From assembly GCA_038030265.1 (NCBI GenBank), contig CM075939.1, forward strand, positions 33,461,253 through 33,525,252: a stretch of DNA of 64,000 nucleotides, written 5' to 3'. The notes below the pieces were generated by a model. It was not told the DNA's origin, did no database searches, and saw only the letters and a program-made list of their open reading frames with translations. A program made the position numbers and the translations under genes. The DNA is from Corythucha ciliata. Its lineage: Eukaryota > Arthropoda > Insecta > Hemiptera > Tingidae. Below, one piece after another: positions 48,101 through 57,020 of the stretch; position 1 is the first letter of the stretch, and every line of letters begins with the position of its first letter.

Positions 48101-51100
48101 ATGGCCCGGCAATTCGCTTTGGGCTGGAGCCAAGGAAAGAAAAAGAAAATAGGGATAGCCGATAAGGTAAGAGGGATCTGTAGGGCATAATTTTCTCTTG
48201 TCACACTTCGAGGGAGAGAGAAAGAAAAAAAAGGGTGTGGAACGCAGAAAAAAAGTATTAAACAGCCACTGGAGCCTTAAAACCACTTCGAAGATCAATA
48301 GAAAAGCAAAGCAGAGGAATGGCTAGTACAGAAGGGGAGGGGGGTCGTTTTCGCTCTGGTAATGTAAAGCGTTTTAATACTACGTTGTATAGTTATACAA
48401 TAGTGCTACACATAAAACGCGTAAGTATCCCCACCCCTCCAATTCACCAACAACTAAACAAACCATCCTACTGGCTCCAAGGTTTTTAAAAGTAGGTCAA
48501 GGACTCCTCGCAAAGCTGAGGTTAATCACTCCAGTTAAAGGCATTCTTTAAACGAAACAAAAGGACTCGCGTGCTTTCCTCCCCGTATGCCTCGCAATAT
48601 TTCATTTAATACCTCAAGTGGTGCTTCAAGTTCAAGCACTAAGCGCACGAATGTTATACAAAAGAAAAAAATATTTTGCTTTGAAAATTTCACATTTGCC
48701 TTGATTTTATAACCTCGAACTCACCCCACAAACAGAGAACGATTTATTTCCAGGCCAAACGTTTTGTCAGATTTTTGGCGATCAAAGATTAAAATTGCCC
48801 TGCCAATGAAGGTCCCCAACGTTAACATCCGCCAAAAACATACCAACAGGTTCGGGGATTCAAGAGATCAATCAAGAGATCGAGATGCGGCGCTATCCTA
48901 CTTTTTAACCCTAATGCAGAGTAGACCATTTGAATCACGAAATATGAATGGTAATCGTCAAACGCTCAAATTCGCTCGAACAATCGCAGATATAAACATG
49001 GGGGAGGGGGGGGGCTTCGTTGTCGAATGGTGAACATCCGTGACCAAAGAGTTGGCCACAATAAGCAAAATACACTCTCTGGCACCAAAATAACCAGTTT
49101 TATGACCTTTAAAAAAGATTCTACGGCAACCCAAACAGTTACCAAGAGAGTATTGAAGTATCTCAGGCGAAAAATGACCTTGTACCTGCATTGTCAATGT
49201 CAGGGGTAGGATTACCCTTTAAGCGGTAGATAGTCAATTACCGGTGTGGGTTCGATACCCACTACAGGCTGGATTTATTTGAGTAAAAATGATAAATCAC
49301 GTGTTTAAAAAAAAAAAAGTAATGTGTGTGCCTCGTCCACGACACATTATGGTAGATGGAAGTAAAGCCCCGTTGGATTAGTCAATTACCGGCAATAAAT
49401 TGCGAGTTTTTGAACCTAAAGGTGCGTTTACACTGAAGTGCCGCGCTACGTTTATGTAGCTACACCAAGGAAATTTGTGTCTGACATTAAATTTCAAGCA
49501 ATAAGTGTAGCGCGACACTCAGTGTAAACGCACCTTAAAGAATCAGATGTGCGATTGAATGGAGCGTTTCTGGACTAATTAATTATTCTTTTATTCGAGT
49601 ACAATAACAACTTGTCTAATGAATTTGCAGGGGGTGTAAAGTTATTTTGGGTGTGTGCCAAGTTGCCAGTGTCTGAGACAAATATTACCAATTTCCGGAG
49701 CAAAAAATCACTTTCGGAGACCCAGTCCAGCCAATCAACGAGACTGTTTTGAAAAAAGGCCGAACAAATGGTCTACCCACTAATCAGCTTTCACACTGAA
49801 AATGGTTGTTATAAATGCTTTTAGGGGTACCATGGCGTTCACTCGGTTTCAAGTCTCCCCCGAATGACAAGGGTCAACAGATGAGGAGTCAACTTCTCAA
49901 GCTTGCACTTGCGAAAAGTAGACTATTCGCGCTTCAACCCTACGACTTTCATGTTCAGAAAGTCAAAGGTAACGTAAAGAAAACGTTACACTCTCTTTGT
50001 TTAACGTGCAGGGGGTGAACCCGTATAAGTGTGACGAAAAAAAATGGGTAAAACTACGACGTTGGTAAAGTGGTACCTCCGGAAGTTTCCTACGTCGATC
50101 CAATCCGAAGTTATGATTTTTTTGTAATTAAAAACGTAACCGGTGTTAACAGGTGGTAACCGGAATTTCTCGGCTTATATACCGCACCAAATCCAGAAAT
50201 TGATTACATTTTCAGAAACTACGGAACATTTCCTTTAGGATGGAAGCCATTTATTGTTTGAAATAATCGTAAACACCCTGAAATCTGCCATATTTGCCAT
50301 AAATTCACGTAGACTCCATAATTTGTACGTTTTACGAAAAATCGCTGTACCCAAACAGCTTCCTCTACAGACTTTCGATGCATCAAAAAAATTCTCTATC
50401 TTCTAAGCTTTGTTTTGGCATGTTCACATTTCATGTTGCCACTGATGTTTCTCACGAAAATGAAGCGAGAATGCACAAAAACTGTGTTTTTAGCGGAAAA
50501 TTGGCTACTGTTGAGATATCCGTGAAGGATGCACGGTACAGGGAGATTGGCAGTAAGTGAGGAAAGGACCAAGCGAAAAATAAAATTCATAACTCCGGAA
50601 CGGATCGACGTAGGACACTTCCAGAGGAACCATTTCACTCCACTTTGTACGCAGTTTTACCCACATTTTTTGGTCACACTTGTACGGATCCACCCTGGTT
50701 ATGTCAGAAGCTTCCAGTGCCTGTGGGTGGGGAGTGGACTGTGGGTGGGGAAGATGACTCCTCTCAAGCTCTTAGCATCATTATTACGGAGCAAAAAAAT
50801 GCCAACGCACACTTTCATTTTTGTGCTACTTACAATTTTCAGTCAGCGCTGCCAAACGTTTAGTGAAAGAAATCACGGATTTAAAACTCCGATAAAGCCC
50901 AAAATTCGCACTTGACTTAGGATTTTGGTAGAAAGTAAGATGTGTGGTGGGGGGGGGGCTGATTTTCGGGGAAATAATGACATTCGTGTGTTCACCAAGG
51001 AAACTGATGAATAGGATATTTTCACCCAGATAAGGGCTTTTTCGGCTTACAAAATGACAATTTTAGCCCAAAAATTGCCTTCCTAAATAACTGGAAATTT

Positions 51101-54100
51101 GGTCCAGAACAAATACACAGCAGATTAAAAAAAAAAAAAGTATTTTTTAAAAAACAAATTGTAACTGGCAACTTGACCAAAAATCGGGACATTTGGGCGC
51201 GGATTCCTATTCATTCAGGTCAGTTCGGTCTACTCTAATGAATGACCATAGACTATTCAACTAAACAACTGGGAATTCTGAGCAATTTAGACCATCATTT
51301 GGGCCATTTCACTAAAATCTGTCAGCAAGGAAGCATCTGGGGCCTTTCTGGTGACCGCTGGTGGTGGTTCATCCGGGGGACAATTTATTCAGTCGGCCAA
51401 AAACGATGCCATCATGGAGAAACCCTGGTCAATGGCTCGTCTGATAGAAAATCCTTACCGATCTTCGGCCGATTCCCCGTGACAAAAAAAAACCTGCGAT
51501 ACGCGATTTCATGGCAATTTTCACAAAAATCGTCCAGTGTGGTTTTTAGGCTCATTTTTTCAAAGTGTTTCGATTTGAGGCGAATGCATTTTTTGTATGC
51601 CTCTTGCGGACAATGCTCGATGCCAAAACGCTCGTCAATCGTTTTGGGCGATTTTTTTTTTAATCCGAGGTTCCCGTGCGTCTTCTTTGAGGATTCTTCT
51701 TCTTTGAGGCTCGTCTTTGAACTTCACAGCCCATTGATGGGGTCCCTGAAAACGTGCTAAAGCGGTCGAAAACGGTGGCATAGCAGGGAGAAGCCTTCAA
51801 CGGTTCGTTAATGGAAAATCCCGCATGTTCCTTTAAGATTCAGCCGAAAAACTATGCGTTAACGTAGGGATTTCCCCTCTCCTCTAAACTTTTTGGATAA
51901 AATCAGATTATCGGGTGAGTAGGCCAATTTAGCGGTACGTATTTTACTCATACAGATAGCCCAAGATTCGTTTTAGAGCTTTTAATCTAATTAGTCGCAA
52001 AATAGCCTCCAGAAATAACCCAAACCGCAATTTAAAGCCCAACTCTGTCAGCTCTATCTTCAAGACATAAGTTGATAAATGGCGTATGTGACGCAGATCA
52101 CACATAGAGCAGACCAGGCGTTAAGCCGGCCACTCACGTGCTGAAGATCCCCGCTTCCTTTCCCCATCATCAACATAGTGTTGAAGGACGGGACAGCAGT
52201 TGTTTTTCTTTTCCCCGCCGAGGCCTTCAACCGCTCTCACTTGTGTCTTCTATGGAATGCTCATAATTTTATACAAGAAATGCTGCTGATCTTGCCGATT
52301 CTGGTGAGTGCGATCAAACCTCAAACGTCATTCATCTCCCCCTCTTATTACACCTTTTTTTATTATATCGTTTGCCTTTTTTCTTGTGAAACTGATGACT
52401 TCAATCGGTGAAGCTGCTTTTTCCACACGCTTCTATGGTGCTTTCAAAAAAGATAACCCGAGTGAACGATGATCGTATCGAACAAATGAAATTATACAAG
52501 GCCAATCATGGCAAATTTTAAACCGTGTAGTACGAATTTGCTTGGGGGGAAAATGCGTATCATGTCAAAGTTTTCTTTAGAACTCCTACACCACCGAAAC
52601 CATCTTTGAGGTGATCATAAAGCCAATAATCCTCAATTTACTAATGGAAAAAAATACTTCTATGGCCCCTAAAAGGCCCATCGGATTATATTAAGCCCCT
52701 TGAAAGGATCATCCCCGTTCATTTCCGAGGCTGAGTTCGTAGCAAATAAATAATAAAAGATCTAGATCCGATCCTGAAGTCGGGGATAATTTTTTTTTCA
52801 AATGAAGGATCTTGGATCTAGTCTCAAAAGTCAAGGATCTTGGCAAACTCTGGATGCCCGGTGCCCATATCTGTGCTATAAAATAGATCGCACCGAGATG
52901 TGAGAATAATTCACATTTACCTCAAGTTTCACGAGGAAGGGAAAGTTGTCAGTTCTTTGGTCAAATACTGCAAGGTTAACTTCCCCGCATCGTCCTCCGC
53001 GAGGGGTTGACTGGAAAAACTCATCCTGGACTCGATGTGAGTTTTGCAGACTAACCTTTTAGATTTCACTATAGTCATTAATAGTTTAAATCGAAATTCT
53101 GAGAAGATATTAGGCTCGAGATTTCCATTTGTTACCGGACAGACCATTATCTGACGACCGTCAGATAAGTTCAAGAAGACAGTACCCTATCACGTGCAGT
53201 TCGCCTGAGGCCCGCCGGGGTAGAATAGTCCTTCAAGCAATGGCCCAGAGGTTTGGACGCTGGACCGAAGATTCGGCGTTGTCGGTAGGATTCCCGCTCC
53301 GCGGTGGTTTCTTTTTCATACGGCAACAAACATCGCCATTCTACTTATCAATTAAAAATTAAAGTAAAGGGATCACATCCTGCAACCCCTCACAGATGAA
53401 ATGAGCCACGTTTGACAGTTTGTGGCGGAAAAAACCAGCTTGAATTATTCTGAAATGCCTCTTTTGACTTCTGAACCAAAAGCCTACAAAGGAATGTCAA
53501 CGTCGAAACCCCAACATTCTTCTGGTGTGAAAAAACAAAAACCCAGCAATTTTCGGCCCATAACGACTTGATAACGTATGACCACAACTACATTACCCGT
53601 TAAGTAAGAAGTGTCCGAATAGGTATTTCTTGAAGTGAGGCCTGACTTGAAGTGAACTTGAAAGCAGCACATCAATTAATTATAACAGGGTTTTCTCTCC
53701 ATTGGTACGAATTTTTGAAAAATAACAAGTTGAACAATAAAAGGAATTAAAACCAATAATAATTGGTTAATCGTAGCACAATAAATGGTATTATATTTTA
53801 ACCGACGGTTAAATTAGAACACGGTTATTGACATTCCCAACCGGAATCCTGCGTCCTCGTTTTAACCAAGCATTAGGTGGGTTGAACAGACTTTCCTAGA
53901 GTTGAAGAGTCTTTGCATCCTTGAATAAGAAAGCAAAAATCCTCAGTAATTTTTATGATGGGTTGAGCGTGCTCATGAGATAAAGCACGAATTACTCTGC
54001 AAATCACATTTCGTTTCCACTTGATAGCTTTAAATAAAACGCGGAAACTCAAGCTTAGCGTCGACTTTTCCAGGAATAAGTTTTGCTAAATTAGCAACAA

Positions 54101-56470
54101 CGGTCATTTTTAATTAAGGAAAACCTTCAAAGCGATTGTTCAAGTGACACGTGGCAGAGGTAAAAGCGCCAATTTTTTGTCATTATACAATGCATTCGAC
54201 GCCTTCTCATGGCGAAAACAGCGTTCCAACAAAATGTTGCAGGAACAGAAAAACAAAAAAACAATTAAATTACACGGGTACACGAGTACGAATTTTCGCG
54301 TAAGTTCGCCAAGTGTTTTCTCTCTCACACAAACGCTCACTCCCTCTTTCTTTTGTTAGTCGTTATTTACAAGGTAACTAAATATATCTCGTCTAGCCGC
54401 CAGATACAAAGAGAGGTTAAAACAATTCACAGGCTCGTACGAAAGAGCTAAATCAACACGCGATGCATTACTCAACAGGTAGAAGGAGGGCTAACAATTA
54501 AGAATTGAAGAAAAAGTAACAAGATTGAATTCCAAACGTCTAATGTTTATCGGGAAGATGAAGGATACATTTTCTTCCCGAATGGACTAAAACAACAACT
54601 CCCTACCACACTATTATCAAAGTCATGGTCAATAAATACACCACGAAGTGGATTGATCATATTCATAACCGTTTTCCGTTTTCTGTTGACGCACGTAAAA
54701 AACGAAGGCGTCAAAATTAAGGGCGCCCGTAATTTTCTTCCAGAATAGTTCGAGATAGGAAAATCACGATTGTTGATTTATTAAGAGTCACGTCCAGTCA
54801 TGCTCAGTGACTTCCACCTTTTCCTCTGTCCATAATTTTCTCATTTTAAGTTAATTAGGCATCCAGGAGATAGCAAAGTGTAAAGGTATTCGCAACTTAG
54901 AAAGCGAAGCCTCACCTTAACAGTTTTTGGTACATTAAGAAGATTGTTTAAACCGCGATTTCCGCCCCGAAAATCAAGCCCCAGTTTCTGAATTTCTCAT
55001 CCGAAGGAAGAATGAAATACATGAATAAATGTAACTTACGGAAGCTGAAACACCACCTGCGATGGCCAAGTTCCTCTTGTGTTTGTTGGCGTGCTCATAA
55101 CGCGCGTACAACTTTCTTCCCACCCAGACAGGTATACCTTAAACGGCGTAAAAGTAGTAAAATTATACAGCGTACATCGGGACCACTTAGACGCCAGAAG
55201 AAATAACGCAAACCTATAATTATGGCAGGAACGGCAATGCCAGCCACGAGGCCGATTCCCACTGGAGCTCCGACAAGAGTGCCCAATTGCCATAGAATTT
55301 TCTTTTTTCTCGACCATGGTTTCTTTCCCCAAAAAGTGCATCCTGACGGACTAGAAACATAATTTAAGTTTCAAAGTTACTATTTCGAACAAAAAAAGAA
55401 GAACTAACCTTAAATAATGAAGATCGGACACTTCTTTCATACACAACCAACAAAATTCAGCACCGCAAAGAGCGCATATCATGTGATTGCACGATCCGTC
55501 TTCCATTTTCATTATTAAAGCTTGGCACCTAGGACATGGCTTCAAAACTTCCCCTGCGAAGAACACCGATGATTAGAGTTATAATTTTAATTCTCAAACA
55601 GAAATAAACTCACTGTGTTGAGAGTCTTGACTAAATGATAGAGAGGAAGACCTGACATTAGGGGATCTTTGAGCTCTTGCGGCGTCGCAAGTTTGATTCG
55701 GATGCCAGGCCGCTTTGCAGTGATAACAAAAATAGGAACCACAACCGGGACGTCCGCATTTGATTTTGGGGCAACTGGCGCAACCGGCAGCAACTACTGC
55801 GTAGCTGGATACAAATAAATGGTAAGATTAAGTATGTTTCTACCCCCCCTCCCCCGCCTTCATAAAGGGTTACTCACCTGCAATCTGGTGCTGGGCACCA
55901 CCTCGTATCAGGATCGACGGCCAGAACGCGTCGCACCATAAAATCTTCATACTTTTCAAATTGCACTTTGTCGTTCAAAATCATCCGAATGTCTAATGAA
56001 TAAGGTAGTAATTTTGAACTTTATACGGGAGAAAAAAGCGTAATCAACAAGTGAAAACTAACGGCCTTACCATTGGGATGCATCGGCTCAGAGCACTGCG
56101 GGCAAGACACGCTAACTCTAGACTCCGAAATTTCAATCTTGAGGTAGATTTGAAAACAGTCGTAGCAGGATCGATGAGGACACGTTAAAAGCTGCGGAAA
56201 ATACTCCGGGGCGAATTCGCTCAAACAAAGGCTACATTCAATCAGTCCATCGCTCTAGTACCAAAAATTAATACAAAGAAATATTGTCAAGCGAAAACCT
56301 ATTTGAACGCACCTTCAAGGGTAATATAACACGTAAAAATAAAACACATTAATCTTCTAAAATGGACTAACTTACCCTCGTCGGATCCGTTGTGACAGTT
56401 GTTTTGTTGCTAACTTGATCCTCACTAAGCCTGACCTCTAAATTTACTTTTGTATCGGCTGTATTTTCTC
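31348..56470 (-). CDS. RNF19: RNF19-type RBR E3 ubiquitin-protein ligase (15 exons; 5' end missing)
   Basis: Transfers ubiquitin through a RING1-IBR-RING2 module anchored in a membrane by two C-terminal helices. Exons on the minus strand: 56376-56470, 56071-56254, 55878-55992, 55614-55804, 55409-55553, 55214-55350, 55040-55137, then after a 21.9-kb intron 32831-33183, 32593-32743, 32341-32517, 32135-32256, 31985-32069, 31789-31890, 31628-31713 and 31348-31570 (stop TGA). All junction phases agree, giving about 754 codons. Diagnostic blocks in family order: [82 protein letters not shown] and [16 protein letters not shown], all matching RNF19A/B. Weak sites: donor gttagc at exon 12 and gtttgc at exon 6. 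The start codon is not found. The tail is serine-rich and partly duplicated. Confidence 0.93.
33770..34220. repeat. Degenerate minisatellite with ~45-bp unit
   Basis: Variants of 'cgaaattggnttttaaagagcca' recur roughly every 42-48 bases (33798, 33829, 34055, 34090 and so on). Too diverged for exact unit borders. Non-coding. Confidence 0.45.
34221..34312 (+). repeat. 22-bp tandem repeat, about four copies
   Basis: The unit 'atttctattcgtctcttttc' plus 'ag' repeats in register four times, the outer copies diverged. Explains the repetitive frames [11 protein letters not shown] here. Confidence 0.85.
34600..36700. other. Intron sequence; degenerate ~400-bp repeat and poly-C tracts
   Basis: No exon. 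Similar blocks 'tcgatttgagccggacgtggtta' (36006) and 'tcgattttagctggacgtgattt' (36404), each followed by 'caattgcg' or 'ttaattgcg', suggest two diverged units. A related block 'gctcgtctgat' with 'gaaaatc' occurs both at 35940 and at 51437. Poly-C/G runs lie at 35112, 35288, 35321, 35608 and 36699. Confidence 0.4.
36750..37300. repeat. Degenerate minisatellite (~38-bp, 'gtcagttt.gccattttnagggcg')
   Basis: Loose repeats of 'cgaatcgtcagttttgccatttt' run from 36765 to about 37090, grading into 'aaaattgacagtttttaa' copies to 37300. A similar short array is at 40865-40955. Non-coding. Confidence 0.5.
38034..38040 (+). promoter_or_regulatory. TATA box of the SDR gene
   Basis: TATATAA lies 47 bases before the ATG, so transcription would start around 38065 with a very short 5' UTR. 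The position fits a core promoter for the nested gene inside the RNF19 intron. Confidence 0.5.
38087..39372 (+). CDS. Classical short-chain dehydrogenase/reductase (DHRS11/farnesol-dehydrogenase-like)
   Basis: NAD(P)-dependent oxidoreductase, probably cytosolic. Six exons: 38087-38218, 38295-38481, 38535-38664, 38735-38864, 38928-39068 and 39271-39372 (TGA), encoding 273 residues. Motifs: cofactor loop TGVSSGIG (12-19), acidic D65, NNAAV (91-95, where most members have NNAG), catalytic N120, S150, Y165 and K169 (YASTK), and PGAVKTDM (197-204). The basic pair SRRDE after the second strand (about 37-41) suggests NADP(H). The start is the only ATG before the cofactor motif and follows a TATA box. 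The 54-base intron 2 (gtataa...cgtag) was chosen because the alternative acceptor 14 bases upstream gives an in-frame stop. An AATAAA is at about 39408. Substrate is unknown; arthropod relatives act on farnesol, steroids or carbonyls. It lies within the RNF19 intron, on the opposite strand. Confidence 0.9.
39405..39413 (+). terminator. Polyadenylation signal of the SDR gene
   Basis: AATAAA within 'attgaataaatt', about 35 bases after the stop codon of the SDR gene; an ATAAATG lies even closer to the stop. Confidence 0.5.
39420..41165. other. No gene; intronic, with a short degenerate repeat
   Basis: No exon-like frame on either strand; the 105-codon frame at 40059-40376 lacks motifs. A degenerate 28-bp repeat (gacaaaattgatagttt type) lies at 40865-40955. 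Confidence 0.4.
41175..41420 (+). CDS. Open 81-codon segment in the left arm, unknown protein
   Basis: Open from the arm tip ([19 protein letters not shown]) through [20 protein letters not shown] and [17 protein letters not shown] to a TAA after AQTYIQNL. Composition is protein-like (aromatic-rich beta-type alternation). The first ATG is internal, so the segment is either the C-terminal part of a larger ORF or an exon; an alternative donor (AATTT|gtaagt) overlaps the stop. I do not recognise the family. The equivalent right-arm frame (42333-42088 minus) has CAA changed to TAA and a second stop. Confidence 0.35.
   Translation, partial: GVCLINSQANCGNSVKAIGVQNGYLSASEIMIFVQDNHYVFFVFQQNGHFFPMNAYDTIQVEFPLKVNSAMERAQTYIQNL
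41175..42333. mobile_element. 1.16-kb inverted-repeat element with a captured or intrinsic ORF
   Basis: The left arm 41175-41475 and right arm 42045-42333 are reverse complements, with tips GGTGTCTGCCTAATAAATTCTC and its complement. The spacer of about 570 bp shows no known domain. Each arm encodes the same protein segment pointing inward: intact in the left arm (+), broken by stops in the right arm (-). Clear target duplications were not found. Superfamily unknown. Confidence 0.75.
42899..43360. mobile_element. Element with interlocked inverted repeats around a tRNA-derived core
   Basis: Segment A (42899-42953) pairs with A' (43166-43228), and segment B (42944-43004) pairs with B' (43310-43362), in the order A-B-A'-B'. 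The section between B and A' contains the tRNA-like sequence described separately. A further small hairpin (agagtttcgagaaactct) lies at 43273-43290. It could be a SINE inserted in, or captured by, a MITE pair. Confidence 0.65.
43022..43110 (-). repeat. tRNA-derived SINE-like sequence (tRNA-Thr-like)
   Basis: On the minus strand: A-box-like 'ttggagcaattggcagc', anticodon-loop-like 'ctagtaa' (would be AGT), and B-box GGTTCAAATCC in 'ttgcgggttcaaatccctcc'. The T stem and anticodon stem each have one mismatch, and the two acceptor strands do not pair, so this is a tRNA relic or SINE head rather than a functional tRNA gene. Confidence 0.6.
44066..44479. mobile_element. Pogo/Tigger-like MITE
   Basis: Ends CAGTGGAACCTCGATAACTCG and its complement (to 44477) are flanked by TA on both sides. 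Terminal 'CAGTNGAACCTCGATAA' sequences are typical of pogo/Tigger-group Tc1/mariner elements. The interior is packed with further 'cgagttat(c/a)gaggt' and 'cgacttatagaggt' copies in both orientations. No transposase. Confidence 0.8.
44480..45742. other. Upstream region of the kinase gene; no other gene seen
   Basis: Open frames (for example 44869-45171 plus and 44661-44975 minus) have no motif. The last 150 bases before the ATG are GC-richer, with 'aaaatatacgcgcgc' at about 45642, a possible TATA-like element for the kinase gene. Confidence 0.35.
45743..47049 (+). CDS. CHK/EcKinase-like small-molecule kinase
   Basis: Protein-kinase-like fold that phosphorylates small molecules; characterised members include ecdysteroid 22-kinase, and others are linked to detoxification. 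Three exons, 45743-46030, 46090-46428 and 46495-47049 (TGA), all introns phase 0 (gtgagc..cag, gtgagt..tag), encoding 393 residues, usual for the family (about 400). Motifs: VLVLENL (139-145, hinge region), HTDFWSNN with catalytic D262 (260-267), and DWQ with metal-binding D280 followed by the family's PTNDVALL. An acidic N-terminus (SDSSDEEEW) precedes the domain. The start is the first in-frame ATG with context aaaATGt. It lies within the RNF19 intron, opposite strand. No signal peptide is apparent, so it is likely cytosolic. Substrate cannot be told from sequence. Confidence 0.93.
47050..49230. other. No gene recognised downstream of the kinase
   Basis: AT-rich sequence with no repeat or exon I can support. 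Open frames of 60-89 codons show no motif. A possible poly(A) signal AATAAA lies at about 47389, which would give a 340-base 3' UTR. Confidence 0.35.
49231..49392 (+). mobile_element. 5'-truncated tRNA-derived SINE, 14-bp target duplication
   Basis: The body 49245-49378 is flanked by perfect copies of TAGTCAATTACCGG (49231-49244, 49379-49392). It starts in a tRNA T-arm (gtgggttcgatacccac, perfect 5-bp stem, B-box GGTTCGATACC), followed by a unique tail with 'cctcgtccacgacac' and 'agccccgttgg'. It shares this body with the copy at 62602-62783. Mobilised by a LINE in trans, by analogy with other SINEs. Confidence 0.85.
49417..49538. mobile_element. 116-bp MITE with TAA target duplication
   Basis: Ends AGGTGCGTTTACACTG and its complement (49420-49535) are flanked by TAA on both sides. 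An inner inverted pair ('ccgcgctac', 'gtagcgcg') extends the hairpin. PIF/Harbinger-type by target-site length. Confidence 0.75.
50008..50700. mobile_element. Inverted-repeat element with ~110-bp diverged ends
   Basis: The left end (agggggtgaacccgtataag, 'tcctacgtcgatcc', 'gttatgatttttt') and right end (complement: 'ggatcgacgtagga', 'cacttgtacggatccaccct') are inverted repeats with about 80% identity. The interior is non-coding; frames here derive from the repeat ends. Confidence 0.55.
50701..55005. other. Intronic; no exon found
   Basis: The longest frame, 172 codons at 51242-51760 (+), has no recognisable domain, no splice context and partial similarity to the repeat at 35900-36060, so I read it as repeat-derived. 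The rest is unremarkable AT-rich sequence with poly-G at 50949. Confidence 0.4.
55040..56470 (-). CDS. RNF19: RNF19 exons 1-7: catalytic RBR module and first membrane segment
   Basis: Exon 1 (56376-56470) is a hydrophilic linker, phase 0 at its end. Exon 2 has RING1 with [13 protein letters not shown] and CPQC. Exon 3 completes RING1 ([11 protein letters not shown] across the junction) and starts the IBR with WCPAPDC. Exon 4 holds the rest of the IBR (CASC, CGRPGCG, FCYHC, HPNQTC) and a serine-rich linker. Exon 5 is RING2, with CPRC and the catalytic cysteine in GSCNHM. Exon 6 has the invariant [13 protein letters not shown] block and a hydrophobic segment ([20 protein letters not shown]). 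Exon 7 has [17 protein letters not shown]. Introns are 76 to 130 bases within the block; the shortest, 55138-55213, has donor gtttgc and acceptor tttaag. All zinc ligands expected for an active RBR are present. Confidence 0.93.
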
Positions 56471-56501
56471 CTGAAACAATGAATTCAAGAAAATTAATTA
56501 A

Positions 56502-56720
56502 TCAAATATAACTACTAATTGACATCAAAATGGAAAAGACGTTGATCGGATTAAATTTTACATCTCCCGGAAACTCTTTAGGTTCAATGAGGAAACGAGT
56601 GGAATCAACTGAAACTTTTTCATCAACGCGCCGAATAACTACTTTCACAAAATTGTCATTGTCTTCGTTTAAATAAGTGATTCTCAAAAACACGTGCATC
56701 ACAGTGACAAGGCAGGCAGA
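56502..56720 (-). CDS. Possible upstream coding segment of the RNF19-like gene
   Basis: Just upstream (higher coordinate) of the first confirmed exon, the minus strand is open from the edge of the CCACCAAT array and reads MHVFLRITYLNEDNDNF and then VDEKVSVDSTRFLIEP, a credible globular-protein composition. Its frame has no donor in the phase needed by exon 1 (one base), so either another exon intervenes or it is chance. Family not recognised. Confidence 0.25.
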   Translation of the reverse strand, partial: SACLVTVMHVFLRITYLNEDNDNFVKVVIRRVDEKVSVDSTRFLIEPKEFPGDVKFNPINVFSILMSISSYI

Positions 56721-56744
56721 AGGGGGGTAGGTCCTCCCGTAGGG

Positions 56745-57020
56745 GTCCGGACATATTGGTGGGCGGACAAATTGGTGGGTGCGGTAATGGAAGGAATTCC
56801 CGCACCCACCAATATGTCCAATGTGTATCGGACAAATTGGTGAGCGGTCATATTGGTGGATGGGAAAAATTCCCTCACCCACCAATTTGTCCGAAACACT
56901 TTGGACACATTGGTGGGCGGTCATATTGGTGGGTGAAGCCACCAATTTGTCCGTAGTGTATCGGACAAATTGGTGGGCCACCAATATGACCGTAGTCGGT
57001 TCCGGACAAAGCGGTGGGTC
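56745..57020. repeat. Array of ~13 CCACCAATTTGTCCG-type motifs, left
   Basis: The 15-mer CCACCAAT(T/A)TG(T/A)CCG occurs in both orientations, arranged as successive hairpins with short spacers such as 'gtgcggtaatggaaggaattcccgc'. Some copies are decayed (gcggtgg, ccagtatg). The array is non-coding; the tryptophan-rich frames here (IGGRSYWW) are translations of the motif. Confidence 0.85.

Larger units (their letters stand above)
33184..55039 (-). other. 21.9-kb intron of the RNF19-like gene hosting two genes
   Basis: Intron between exon 7 (…GGVSAS) and exon 8 (VLISP…), phase 0, with donor gtaagt at 55039 and acceptor tttgcag at 33184. It splits the protein between its two membrane helices. 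It contains the SDR gene and the kinase gene on the opposite strand, several inverted-repeat elements and degenerate minisatellites. Confidence 0.88.

Noticed and set aside
51242..51760. 172-codon open frame on the + strand
   Set aside because: No domain, odd composition, no splice or promoter context, and it shares short blocks with a repeat near 36 kb. Treated as chance or repeat-derived.
56745..57020. CRISPR-like array of short repeats
   Set aside because: Eukaryotic context, motifs alternate in orientation, spacers are irregular and partly repeated, and there are no cas genes.
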